Source: Euphorbia lathyris | Taxonomy: Eukaryota > Streptophyta > Magnoliopsida > Malpighiales > Euphorbiaceae | Direction: 5' to 3' | Assembly: GCF_963576675.1 (NCBI RefSeq) | Contig: NC_088919.1 | Span: 46,212,501-46,276,500, forward strand | Length of the DNA: 64,000 nucleotides | Part shown: positions 45,083 through 56,859 of the stretch, piece after piece | How positions within the stretch are numbered: position 1 is the stretch's first letter | Layout of the letters: each line of letters starts with the position of its first letter | The notes under the pieces: generated by a model | The model's database searches: none | Told to the model about the DNA's origin: nothing | The model's input: only the letters and a program-made list of their open reading frames with translations | Translations under genes and position numbers: made by a program

Positions 45083-47889
45083 GATTGATGGGATTCCTGC
45101 TAGTTTTTACCATAAACACTGGGATACGGTGAAGGAAGGCATCTACAGTTTTATTTTAGGTATTTTCGGCGGATCCAACGATATTAGGTTGGTGAACAAA
45201 ACCCTCCTGGTTTTGATCCCTAAAGTTGAAAAACCTTCCTCCTTTTTACAAATGAGGCCGATCAGTCTGTGCAATGTGTTATATAAAGCTATCACTAAGA
45301 TTGTGGCTAATAGGCTCCGGCGTATCCTTCCTGAGATTATTAGCCAAAATCAAGGTAGTTTTGTTCCTGGCAGGCAAATGATGGACAATGTGGTTATTGC
45401 CCAAGAGATGGTTCATTCCATGAAGATGAGGAAAGGTAAGAAAGGGATCGTGGCTCTCAAGCTTGATCTGGAGAAAGCTTATGACCGCTTGAATTGGAAT
45501 TTTCTTCTGGATAGCTTACAACAAGCCGGTATACCTGAGAACTGGAGGAGATTGATTGAGGATTGCATTTCTTCTCCTGTTTTCCAGGTTTTGATCAATG
45601 GAGATATGTCTGATGAGTTCTCTCCCTCCAGGGGTATCCGTCAAGGAGATCCTATGAGCCCCTTCCTTTTTGTTATTGCTAAAGACTTGCTCATCTAATT
45701 CAAGAGGCTGTGAGTAAGGGGATTCTCCACCCTGTGTCCATTAACAAGTTTTGCCCTCCTATCTCCCATTTGTTCTTCGCCGACGATGTGATGATCTTTG
45801 TGGAAGGGAATGAGGAGCAAGTTGGTGTGATCATGGATATCCTTAGTTGCTTTTGCGCCGCTTCTGGCCAGAAGATTAATGTCAATAAGTCACGGATGCT
45901 TTGCTCTAAGAACATGGAAAAAAGCGTTTGTAAAAGACTTAGTGATCTTTCTGGAATTCCTCTTACTCACTCCTTGGGTAAGTATCTTGGGGTCCCCCTC
46001 CACAGTGACAGAGTTTCCAAAGCCTCTTTTAAAGAGACTCTGGATAAAACTAATGGGTTGTGTGCTAGTTGGAAAGCCAATTCTCTCTCCCTGGCAGGCC
46101 GTCTAACCTTAGTTCAGTCTGTCAATTGTGCGGCTCCCAATCATATCATGCAAGCCTGTAAATTGCCGGAGCCGGTTCTCAATGAGCTTGACAAAATTAA
46201 CCGGCGTTTCCTTTGGGGAGAGTCTGGAGAGGGAAGAAAGATTCACCTTGTCCCTTGGAAGGAGGTCTGCCAGCCTAAAAGTATGGGAGGTCTTGGCATT
46301 AGACAGGCTAAGGACAATAACAAAGTTTTACTAATGAAGCTTCTCTGGAGAATGTGGCAATGCCCCTCTTCTCTTTGGGTTCGTCTGCTCTGTGGTAAGT
46401 ATCAGAAGGACAAAATCTTTGGGGGCCCTAAGGAGAGAGTTGTGAATTGCTCTTTCCTTTGGAAATGGCTCAGCGTTGTGTTTGCTGAATTCTGCTCGGG
46501 GGTTGGCCTGGAGGTGGGTAATGGCAAGTCCATTAGCTTTTGGTATGACACCTGGATCAGAGATAAGCCGCTTATAGATGTTTGTAGCTCCCCTCCGCCT
46601 TGTAATATCCGCAACTGGAGGATTGCCGATGTGGTGGACTCTGACGGGGACTGGATTTGGCCCAAGTTTGATTCCTTCTTTAACCTGGATACTCTCCTTA
46701 GAATCAGGGGAGTTAAGATTAGTAATCAAGAGGAAGATAAGGATAGACATTGCTGGGCCCTGACTAATAATGGAGCTTACTCTTGCAAATCTGCTTTTGA
46801 AGCCTTTACCCTCAACAGATCCGACCCTCTCTCGGATACTTGGAAATCCATTTGGGCCCTTAAAATCCCTTACCGTATTAGGAGCTTCCTGTGGCTGGGA
46901 GTGAAGGATAGGTTGCTTACTAATTCGGATAGGCACAGACGGCATTTGGCAGATTTAGGAGCTTGCAGTAGATGCAGAGGCCATATTGAAACCCTGTGCC
47001 ATGCTATTAGGGACTGCTCTAAAAGTAAAGAGGTATGGAAGAAAGTTCTACCACCCCACATTCTCCCTTCCTTCCTTGCCCACTCTGAGATTGACTGGTT
47101 CTCTAATGGGGTTAGTGGGAAGTTACTGGCTAACATGGAGCATGGTGACATTTTCTTTACTATTACTTGTCACCAAATCTGGAAGTGGAGGAACGAGGAG
47201 ATTTTTAGTGAGAAGTTTGTTTTTATTCAGAACTTATCTGAGTTCTTCTCGAAAAAGCTCCGTATTATTACTGAGAGCTTCAAAGGGGATTCCCTTGCCA
47301 GGTCTACCCAGAATAATGAGGTTCACCTTGTTGGTTGGGGTAGGCCTAAGGAGGGGGTGGTGAAGTTAAATACGGATGGCTCCTGCCTCAACAATGGTAG
47401 AATCGCGGCCGGAGGTGTTCTTAGAGACGCGGGGGGCGCCTGGATGTCTGGGTTCACCCATAACCTGGGGTTGGGCTCATCCTTTTCGGCGAAGCTTTGG
47501 GGTATCCTCTCTGGTGTCAAGCTTGCCAGAAGTCTGGGTATTAAGAGGCTTTCTGTGGAGTCCGATAATAAGGAGGCCATTAGTATGATTTTTGATAATC
47601 ATGTTGTTTGTCTTAGTAGCCAAAACCTTATCAAAGCTATTAAAAGGCTTGGCTCTTCCTTTGAGTTCTTAGAGTTCAGCCACATCTTCAGAGAACAGAA
47701 CCGGATTGCGGATCGCTTGGCGGCTGCTGGGCATGAGGGGATGCTAGGTGTTACCACCCTTTCTGATCCTCCTACCTTTCTCTCTTCTCTTCTTTTAGAG
47801 GATAGGATTGGGGTTAGCTTTCCTAGGCTGATCCCAGGGTAGTTTGTTCTTTGTGTTGTCTTTCTTTTCCTGTGTCTACCAAAAAAAAA
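45083..47889 (+). mobile_element. 5'-truncated L1-type LINE with nearly intact ORF2 C-terminal two thirds
   Basis: From 45084 one frame reads IDGIPASFYHKHW, then the RT fingers and palm: LIPKVEKPSSFLQMRPISLC, NQGSFVPGRQMMDN, ALKLDLEKAYDRLNW and GIRQGDPMSPFLFVIA. A frameshift at about 45683 (a small deletion by comparison with the family) moves to the frame that then stays open to 47842. That frame holds the RT motif FADDVMIF (about 45776), KYLGVPL, the zf-RVT region (about 46790-47030, with CSRC and CHAI) and RNase H: LNTDGSC (about 47366), GGVLRDAGG, SDNKEAISMI and REQNRIADRLAAAGH. A nine-base A tail ends it at 47889. The endonuclease domain and ORF1 are missing. It is inserted in Helitron copy 1 with no normal target duplication (at most GG). 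Recent but dead. Confidence 0.95.
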
Positions 47890-48095
47890 GGAGAGAACTA
47901 CATTTCTCTCGTTTTTTTCGGAAATAAGAGAAAATGTCAAGATATAAGCATATAAAGAGGATAATGAAAATATTTTTTGTCCATTGATTAAATTTTTTAT
48001 TTTTTCTTAATGAAGTATTAAGTCCATAAATTAATTTTAGTTAAATATAATTAAATCACAATTGTAACCACTCAGTAAAAAAACATTTTATAATT

Positions 48096-48439
48096 TTTTT
48101 TTTTTGGTAAGAAGGGAAGAAAAAAAAACAAACAAACAAAAACCTAACCCGGGATCAGTCTAGGAAGACTGACCCTAATCCTATCCTCAAGAAGAGAAGG
48201 TAACAGAAAAGAAGGAGGAACGGAAAGGGTAGAAACACCTAACATCCCCCCATGCCCAGCAGCTGCCAAGCGATCCGCCACGCGGTTTTGCTCCCTATAA
48301 ATATGGGAGAAGGTAAGAGAATCGAAGGCAGGACAAAGCCTCAAGATGGCTTTAATGAGATTCTGACTCTTAAGACAAACAGCCTGTCTATCCGAAATCC
48401 TGTTGATAGCCTCCAAATTGTCAGACTGACTCTTAAGAC
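48096..48439 (-). mobile_element. Short LINE 3' end, same family, opposite strand, with 15-bp target duplication
   Basis: AAACATTTTATAATT flanks both ends exactly (48081-48095, 48440-48454). The T tract after 48096 is the poly-A tail in reverse. The minus-strand frame ends with REQNRVADRLAAAGHGGMLG and SLPRLIPG, closely matching the C-terminus of the LINE at 45083-47889. The empty site is present in Helitron copy 2 near 51188-51210. Confidence 0.96.
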
Positions 48440-50015
48440 AAACATTTTATAATTAATATGTGAAATTAATTATATTTATTAGAATCGTTATACTTAACAT
48501 TTGAGAATTTAAAGAGATTTAAAGAATAATATTTTTTAATTAATATATTTTTCAATAACTTGTCCTATAATCATGTTTCATTTTCATCTGTTAAAAACTC
48601 TTCAAATACTAACAATTTAATACAAACCACAATATAATAGTTAAAAACTACATAACCAATGTTGCAAAAGCAATTATCTCAATATCTCATAATTAATGTA
48701 CATTTTTAAGATTTTGAGCATCAAAATTTATTTTTATTTACCTTCATTTTGAATTCGTATCTGGCATAATGCAAATTCTCGAAGAATAAACATCTTATCA
48801 AGTGTATTAGACGCTTACGAGAACTGAAAAAAAATAACTTCTTGATAATAATAATAATAATAATGATATAACATAATTTATAATCAAAATAAACTTCATT
48901 GTAAGTATAATATTTCAATACCTCCTTAATATTTTCTTCAATATGTCTCCAACTTCAATGAATAACTATTGTGTGAAACTTTATATCTATTTGTACCAAA
49001 ATGCATAAAAATAAAAAATACAATTCATATCAGTTAGAGAAACTCAAACTAAAAAAAAGAGTGGATTTCAACAGGTTCCGAATTAGAAAACATTATTCTA
49101 ACTTCAATTAAAGCTAACAATTGAGTTCATATAAAGCCGAAAATCTAAATTTTAGTTAGAGTTAACAATCGAAATGATAACACCTAGCAACATATACTAA
49201 CAAAGAATGCAAATATACAAAATCTTTATTTTAGTCATTTTGAAAAAAAAAGACAAATAAAAAAGAAAACATGGATAAAGTAGCGAGAGGTATGAAACCT
49301 GGGTAACGGCAGAAGTGTAATTTCATCTCTGAAATATGAAACTATAACAACTATTGTTTAATAAAAATAAAATAACAATACAATTAAGAACAAAAATAAC
49401 TACAACATATGAAAAAAAATCGAATAATTACTTTGAGAAACGTAAAAATTTCTTGTAACTTTTGACACCTTTGTGTTTCCCGATTTTAGTTGTATATGAA
49501 TCTTCTATTTCTATCGTATTTCTTCAATTGGAGATATCAGTTTGAAAAAAAAAACAAATAAAAAAGAAAACATGGATAAAGTAGCGAGATGTATAGAACC
49601 TGGATAACAGCAGAAATAGATCTGAAAGATGAAACTATAACACAATTGAGAACAAATTAACTACAACATATGAAAAAAAGCGAATAATTACATTCAGAAA
49701 CATAATACTATCTATCATGGCCAATGAATATAATTGTGGAATACTATCTATCATACTTTATATAGAAGTTTATTTGTGACTTTTGGATTTCTTTTGCTTT
49801 GTTTTTTTTCATCTTCCTGTAACTCTTACGTTCTTTTATTATTTTAATATTTTAATTAATGGGCTAGTAATTATTTAATATATTATAAATATAAATTTAT
49901 TATTTTCAATTAATTAAATCTTTTTAATTTTGATTTTTTACTACGTTGACAACTCATCAAATAAGCCTCTAAAACACTTCTCCTTATTTCTCTCTGCTTC
50001 CGCTATATATATATA

Positions 50016-53000
50016 CTAGTCGAAAACCCGTGCGATGCACATGGTATGAAACTTTTACATAATTTAGATAAATAAATAAATTGACATATTTACTTTTAAA
50101 TAATTTTATATCATGCTATGAAAAAAATTTATATTATATATATTTGAAATTAATATATATTTTTTTAATGATAATTCAAATTAAATTAATTTTAAAAATA
50201 ATTGACTACGTTTTTATAGAATTTTAACTAAAGATGAATGATTTATTTATTTTTACAAAATTCAATGATTTGTACTTTTTAGAAATTTTAATACATTTTC
50301 ATATTCCAAATATTCTGTGAAACAATAATAATAAAATAGCAGATTAATTAAGAAATATATTAGAATATAATAAAAAAAACCAAAAATTGAATTAAACTAT
50401 AATTAAAATTAAATATTATATTTACGATACAAAATAATTACAATATAGGTTAAACAAAAATTGAATTAAACTACAATTAAAATTAAATATTATATCTACG
50501 ATACAAAAGAATTACAATCTATGTTAAAATGGAAGCAACATCAATATATTATTCTATAAACTATTACGATCAATACTTTTCTAATGTTGCATATGAAGAA
50601 ACTTTATCAATTCAATATGTTACATATAAAAAAATAAAATTCGTAAGAATTAGTCACAAATTCATCTTGATGATAATTATTTTGGTTGATGGAATTTCAT
50701 GATCACCAAGTATTCGAATTCAATTATTCATTCTGCTACAATAACCCAATATATCTAATTGAATCAGTTTAAGATGATTTCTCCTATTTTCATCTCGTAA
50801 TATCTCATCAAGACATTTGATCAATTTGTTCTTCATTCTTTCACTATATAGAATATCAGCCATACTCGCAGATATCACTTATTTGACTTCATTAATATTT
50901 TCTAATAATTATATATTCTTGAATTTTGTAAGTAAGAAAAACAAACAAAAGAATTGAAAAAAATGAAGGGACGAAAAAGATAATTAGGAGAGAACCATCT
51001 TCCTCTCGGGTTTTTTTTTTTTTTTGAAAATAAGAGAGAATGTCGAGACATAAGCGTATAAAGAGGAGAGTGAAAATATTTTATGCCCATTAATTAAACA
51101 TTTTATTTTTTCTTAATGAAGTATTAAGTCCATAAATTAATTTTAGTTAAATAGAATTAAATCGCAATTATAACCACTCAGTACAAAAAAAACGTTTTAT
51201 AATTAATATGTGAAATTAATTATATTAATTAGAATCATTATGCTCAACATTTGAGAATTTGAAGAGATTCAAATAATAATATTTTCTCAATTAATATTTC
51301 TCAATAATTTGTCCTATGATCATATTTCATTTTCATCTGTTAAAAACTCTTGAAATACTAATAATTTTGTACGAACCATAATATAATAGTTAAAAATTAT
51401 ATAAGCCAATATTGCAAAAGCAATTATCTCAATATCCATAATTAATGTACATTTTTAGGATTTTGAGCATCAAAATTTATTTTTATTTACCTTGATTTTG
51501 AATTCGTATCTAGCATAATCCACATTCTTCAAGAATAAACATCTTATCAAGCGTATTAGACGCTTACAATCTCCTTGTCTAGAAAATTGGGAAAAAATAA
51601 CTTCTTGATAATAATAATAATAATAATAATAATAATATAACATAATTTATATTGAAATAAACTTCATTGTAACTATAATATTCCAATATCTCTTTAATAT
51701 TTTATTTAATATGTCTCAAACTTCAATAAACAACTATCATGTGAAACTTTATATCTATTTGTACCAAAATGCATAAAAATAAAAAATACAATCCATATCA
51801 ATTAGCTAAACTCAAACTAAAAAAATGAGTGGATTTCAACATGTTCCGAATTAGAAAAATTAATCTAACTTCAATTAAAACTAAAAATTGAGTTCATAAA
51901 AATCTGAAAATCTAAATTTTAGTTAGAGTTAACAATCAAAACGATAACACCTAGGAACACATAATAAAAAGAATGCAAATATACAAAATCTTTATTTTAG
52001 TCATTTTGAAAAATAAATAAATAAATAAAAAAACATGGATAAGGTAGCGAGAGGTATGAAATCTGGATAACGACAGAAATGGAATTTTATCTCTGAAAGA
52101 TGAAACTATAACAACAATTGTTTAATAAAAATAAAACAACAGCACAATTGAGAAAGCCAAAAATTGAGTTAATATAAACCCGAAAATCTAAATTTTAGTT
52201 AAGAGTTAGCAATCGAAACGATAACACCTAGCAACATATACTAAAAAAGAATACAAATTTACAAAATCTTTATTTTAGTCATTTTGAAAAAAAAAAGACA
52301 ACTAAAAAAGAAAACATGGATAAGGTAGCGAGATGTATGAAACCTGGGTAATGACAGAAATGGAATTTCATCTCTGAAAAATGAAACTATAACAACTATT
52401 GTTTAATAAAAAGAAAACAACAACACAATTGAGAACAAAAATAACTACAACATATGAAAAAAAAATCGAATAATTACCTTGAGAAACATAAGAATTTCTT
52501 GTAATTTTTGACACTTTTGTGTTTTCCAGTTTTAGTTGTTCATGCATCTTCTATTTCTGTCGGATTTCTTCAATTGAAGCTATCAGTTTGGAAAAAAAAA
52601 AGACAAATAAAAAAGAAAACATGGATAAGATAGCGAGAGGTATAGAACCTGGGTAACAACAGAAATGAATCTGAAAGATGAAACTATAACAACTATTGTT
52701 TAATAAAAATAAAACAACAACATAATTGAGAACAAAATAACTACAACATATGAAAAAATCGAATATTTACCTTCAGAAATATAATACTATCTATCGTGAC
52801 CAATGAATATAATGGTGGAATACTATTTATCATGCTTTATATAGAAGTTTATTTGTGACTTTTGGATTTCCTTTGCTTTGTGTTTTTTCATCTCCCCGTA
52901 ACTCTTGCTTTCTTTTATTATTTTAATTAATAGGCTAGTAATTATTTAATATATTATAAATATAAATTTGTTATTTTTAATTAATTAAATATTTATTTTT

Positions 53001-53123
53001 AATTAATTAAATATTTTTAATCTGATTTTTTACTACGTTGACAACTCATCAAAAAGACCTCTAAAACATTTCTTCTCATTTCTCTCTACTTCCGTAATTA
53101 TATATATATATATATAGAATAGA
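50016..53123 (-). mobile_element. Non-autonomous Helitron, copy 2, directly abutting copy 1
   Basis: The 3' terminus on the minus strand is hairpin CATGTGCATCGCACGGG, then TTTTCGACTAG (50026-50016), followed by T. The 5' terminus reads TCTATTCTATATATATA from 53123, matching the TC start of Helitrons, with A left and T right of the element. Inside, a segment of about 350 bases (AAAAGAAAACATGGATAA, GTAGCGAGAGGTATG..., ACTACAACATATG) recurs about three times (near 52030, 52310, 52610); copy 1 has about two. No Rep/helicase ORF. Confidence 0.85.
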
Positions 53124-53124
53124 T

Positions 53125-53260
53125 TGGAAATTCAGTTGCTAATTAAAAAATTATAAACTCAGTACATAACAATCGAAAAGATCATTCAAATTATAGTTAT
53201 TTGGAAATTCAGTTGCTAATTAAAAAAATTATAAACTCAGTACATAAAAAATCGAAAAGA
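53125..53260. repeat. Short tandem duplication, period 77
   Basis: TGGAAATTCAGTTGCTAATT...AATCGAAAAGAT occurs at 53125 and again at 53202 with few changes, right beside the Helitron end. Confidence 0.9.
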
Positions 53261-53439
53261 TAAAGGAGGTTCATTATGTTTTTTTTGCTTTGCTTTTTAA
53301 GAGATTCATTCATCATTGTTTCAAAAAAAAGAGATTCATTCATCTTAAAATGGATTAATTTCAAATAAATACCTACAATTTTATATTTATTTTTTTCAGG
53401 TTGTTACCTGTGGTTAGTAAAAAAAATTATTTTTACGAT

Positions 53440-53710
53440 CTCAAAATAAAAAATTTCAAAAATTAAATGATATTTTAAGCAATTTTAATTCTTCAATTTG
53501 TTAGGTTTGAGGTCATTTATGTGTTGTTTATTATGAACGAGAAAGATAATATTTAAAGAGAGAAAACTCCAAAAATGATGAAAATGTGATTCCATAATAA
53601 ATATGATAATAAACAACTTTAATTTTTAAAAAATTTCATTTTGAGGTGGTTATCAGTTAAATTTGAAAAAGTAAAAATTTTAACAATCAAATATACCGAT
53701 CAGTAAAAAA
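53440..53710. repeat. Dispersed repeat, uninterrupted relative of 31440-31664 plus 33251-33340
   Basis: Shared words include GTGTTGTTTA and AAAATGATGA at the point where the Mutator-like element is inserted in the other copy. Confidence 0.55.
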
Positions 53711-53723
53711 ATTGTGAAACTAA

Positions 53724-53989
53724 GGTGCCGTTTGATAAAACTGAAAATTAAGTGTTGAACAAATAAGTACTGAATTTTAAGTGCTGAAAATATTGAGTGA
53801 TATAATTATTATAAAAATATTAGTTGATAATGTTTAACCTAAAATGTTAAGTTAAATTTTTTGACTTACCAAAATAAGTGTTTTTTAACTTAATTTAAGT
53901 GGTGGAGAAATAATTGTTATCACGCACTCAAATTAAAGAAGTGCTTAATATTTTAATTTAAATCATTAAGTGGCTTATCAAACAAGGTC
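53724..53989. mobile_element. Tourist-like MITE (TAA target duplication)
   Basis: TAA on both sides (53721-53723, 53990-53992). Ends GGTGCCGTTTGATAA and (reverse complement) GACCTTGTTTGATAA, with TTAAGTG words just inside. 266 bp, AT-rich, non-coding. Confidence 0.8.
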
Positions 53990-54017
53990 TAAGTTAATTA
54001 AATTAACCCTAAAATTT

Positions 54018-54100
54018 TTTCCATTCCCAAAAGTAAGGATCGAACCCTGAACCCTGACCTTTGATTAAGGGAGGAGGAGCCTACCACTCTACAACAAATT
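54018..54100 (-). mobile_element. Possible tRNA-derived SINE head
   Basis: Read on the minus strand, TAGAGTGGTAGGCTC (A-box-like, about 54090-54076) precedes GGTTCGATCC (B-box, 54046-54037) by about 30 bases, followed by an A-rich stretch. It does not fold as a complete tRNA. No target duplication was found. Confidence 0.42.
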
Positions 54101-54285
54101 ATATTTACTTTTTAAGGAATTGGATATCATATTATTAAAGGTTGAGACCGACCAAGATTGCGAATGCTTGAATGAGAATATTGTCTCATCTGAAAATTAC
54201 AAGTTATGAACTTTGATTGGAGAGTAAATGGAATCAGCTTCTGAATTAGGCACATGATTATGACCAACATATATATATATATATT

Positions 54286-54900
54286 GATACCCTAAAATAT
54301 ATTACATACAACACCCTAGATACGTGTATCAATATCATCCATCGATTATACAGTAACCGTCCGGTTTAAGAAGAGAACATTCTCCTATGATTGTTCGGTT
54401 ACGTGGGAGGATCTTACCATCCATCCATGCAGTCGTGTGGTAAAAAAAAGCAACCATTGGATCAGAAAAAATGGTTACGTGAAAGACAAGGGACAAGGAG
54501 TAGTGCGCATCGACTAACATAACAGAGGTGCAAAGGTCGTAGTCCATGAAATCCAACCACCTGGCAGAGCATACCAAGTGCACTACTTGACAACGTTACA
54601 GACCGAGCATGGCAGAACCAATCGAAGGCTGATACGTATCATGTGACTTATAGAGGGACATTCTTATAATGACAAAAGATACTTTTGGTAACCACTATAA
54701 ATAGGAAAGGTATATGATATAGACAAGATACGTGAATTACACAACTAGTATCAATACTCTGACTATTTTCAACTCTTCTACAACTTTTATTAACTTAAGC
54801 ATTGAAATGGATTCGCTGAATGACTGTCTCTCTTTTGACCGTCTGTTGCTCTTATCTCAGACTAAGCAGAAAAAAGATCTAGAAGACTACCCGGAAGCAA
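54286..54900 (+). mobile_element. LTR-like remnant with TATA box
   Basis: Starts TGATACCC after an AT run. Has CTATAAATAG at 54695-54704, followed by a transcribed-leader-like stretch rich in CTCT and CAAC. Promoter layout resembles a plant LTR, but there is no second LTR, primer site or coding region. Confidence 0.33.
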
Positions 54901-54905
54901 AGATA

Positions 54906-54936
54906 ACACACACACACACACATATATATATATATT
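54906..54936. repeat. (AC)n(AT)n microsatellite
   Basis: Adjacent AC and AT dinucleotide runs. Confidence 0.9.
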
Positions 54937-54939
54937 ATT

Positions 54940-55450
54940 ACATTAAAAGGCTAAACGTCGGAATAAAGAACTTAAGTGGACATTTGTTTTAGCTTTTCAG
55001 AGCAGCATTTATCGCTTCATTCCAAAACGTATAAATATGGTGTTTGGTTACTTTTAGCTTTTTATAGAAATAATAATGTTTTGAATCTTTTCACGAAAAC
55101 CTATTTTTGGATTTTCCATGAACAATTGTTTATATTTATTTGATGTTCATAAAATTATTTTTCTTATTTCCACAAAATACGTTACTTCTTTAATGTTTCC
55201 CTATAATATTATTGCCAAAAATAAGGAATTACTCCGTTCAATAAATTATTATTTTAATTGTTATTTAGTTATTTAAATTATTTTTACTAATTTATGTTTT
55301 ACATTTTTATTTGTATAATTGATTCATTTATTAATTTGAAACATATCCATATTAGATATTTTACATATTAACAACAATGGTTAATCATAACTTTACCAAA
55401 CACTAATAATTAATCGACAAATAACAAATAACTCAACATTTATGAAAAAT
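54940..55450. other. AT-rich intergenic DNA
   Basis: Nothing recognised. Confidence 0.5.
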
Positions 55451-55468
55451 AAGTACAGTATATTTTTT

Positions 55469-55860
55469 CGGACTTACGTTATTCGAATTTTTCGTACCCG
55501 TGCGCAGATCATTCCCTGGACAATGCGAGTGGATTGGTTAAATTGTTTGGATTCAATGATGCATATACAAGTGGTTGTCTCCCATGTGTTCCGTGAAGGA
55601 AATCAGGTGGCGGATGCTCTTGCTAATTACGGACGTCTGGCCTCGGATTTGCAAATGTGGAATACCCTTTCGGACTTCTGCTCCCTTTTAGCTAGAGATA
55701 ATGTCCTTGGTAGGGATATGTTTAGATTTTCTTAAAACATTCTTTGTACTGGATTCATATTTTTTCATCTCTTCATTTATATATATTGGATCTATGCATT
55801 TTCGGGGGTGCCAACCTAATTGGGATGTCCGTTGGGCTAGGTCCGTATTTCAATAAAAAA
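55469..55860 (+). mobile_element. 5'-truncated LINE 3' end
   Basis: AAGTACAGTATATTTTTT (55451-55468) and AAGTATAGTATATTTTTT (55861-55878) are an 18-bp target duplication with one mismatch. An A tail ends the insertion. The frame to 55735 carries VVSHVFREGNQVADALANYG, the C-terminal helix of the plant RNase H-like domain; everything upstream was lost by truncation. Confidence 0.92.
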
Positions 55861-55878
55861 AAGTATAGTATATTTTTT

Positions 55879-56855
55879 TGCTTTATATATAATTTAACCG
55901 ATTTCTCGGTTCGAGCCTCGTCGGATACCTTTTAGGTAGATCCTTTTTCAATTAAAGTTTTTTTTATGTATACACTAAAACTTGAACTCGAGATCTAGTT
56001 TAAACGACTTGAAGTCCTTATCCATAATTTGTTACATAGTATGATTTGATAGCAGAATATACTTTTTTATTTATAAAGTTATAAACAATGGAGTTATGTT
56101 TGGAAAGAGATAATATAATATATAGTAGTCAGCTAAATACATTTATTATATTTTGGAGATATGCGAGAAAATCAAAACAATGTCAGAAAGTATGGTGTTC
56201 TCGTGCCCAATTTTGTTTTTATTATTAAGCAGATGCTCAGTTTTTCTGATTAAATTTTGTGGCTGCTTTTGCTTCCGCACAAACCGTCTAGTCAGATTCT
56301 CACAATTACAGATGCCTGCTAGATTGGAAAATATCTCTCACGCCCGAATTTAGTTTTACCTTCCACAAAACAAAACCATGCCGTTTTATCTAATATACCA
56401 TGTTTACTCTGATGTTGAGTTATAGATCGTAGAGCGGGACGAGCCACGTTTCTCTTGTTAATAGGAGGTGATGTGTCCATATATCGAGATTTGATACTCT
56501 CAAGGTAGCTTGGCCCGTGATTCTTGAGATGAGGTGTGATCATGGCAATGGTTGGAGAAAATTCTATTATCAAGATGGTATTAGAGAAATTTTAACTAAA
56601 AGACGCTACGTATTCTTTTATATTTGAGAGTAGGTTCGGGCTTTTAAAAAGCCACATGACAGAATTATATTTGACTGATATCAAAAAGTTTGGGGTAAAC
56701 ACAAAACTTGAAAGAGGTAAAAGAAATTATTATATTAATAAAACAAACAACTATAATATGAAAGCTCCTATTTCCTTCGTCATTTCTTACAACTCCCAAA
56801 ATAAACACTCTTAGCGAGTGAAGAGTACATAAATAAATTACATATATATGTGATG
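55879..56855. other. Unassigned intergenic DNA
   Basis: No gene was recognised. GGTTCGAGCC at about 55909 resembles a B-box but no A-box is convincing. Confidence 0.4.
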
Positions 56856-56859
56856 CAGA

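Larger units (their letters stand above)
44669..48080. repeat. Tandem duplication of about 0.39 kb within Helitron copy 1, split by a LINE
   Basis: AATGAAGGGACAAAAAAGAT occurs at about 44671 and again at about 45057. The sequence following the first (to ...ACCACTCAGTACAAAAA, about 45041) resumes after the LINE at 47890 and runs again to ACCACTCAGTAAAAAAA (about 48083). Copy 2 has this segment once. Confidence 0.85.
43705..50015 (-). mobile_element. Non-autonomous Helitron, copy 1 (disrupted)
   Basis: On the minus strand the 3' end is a hairpin CCCGTGCATCGCACGAG, then TTTTCGA and the terminal CTAG (43708-43705), followed by T in the flank. This is the Helitron terminus (hairpin shortly upstream of CTRR, insertion between A and T). 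It aligns with copy 2 along its length once later insertions are removed (44747-44892, 45083-47889, 48096-48439). The 5' end, near 50015, is the AT-rich TATATATATAGCGGAAGC region, where copy 2 begins. No Rep/helicase coding. Confidence 0.82.

Noticed and set aside
46331..47580. Large antisense and alternate-frame ORFs over the LINE
   Set aside because: Shadows of the real plus-strand ORF2 frame; no conserved motifs of their own.
54018..54100. Functional tRNA gene
   Set aside because: A and B boxes are present, but no acceptor or anticodon stem pairs can be formed over the full length.
54335..54583. 82-residue minus-strand ORF
   Set aside because: No family signature; lies in an LTR-like remnant.
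55905..55925. Second SINE from a GGTTCGAGCC B-box
   Set aside because: No matching A-box at the right distance and no tail or duplication.
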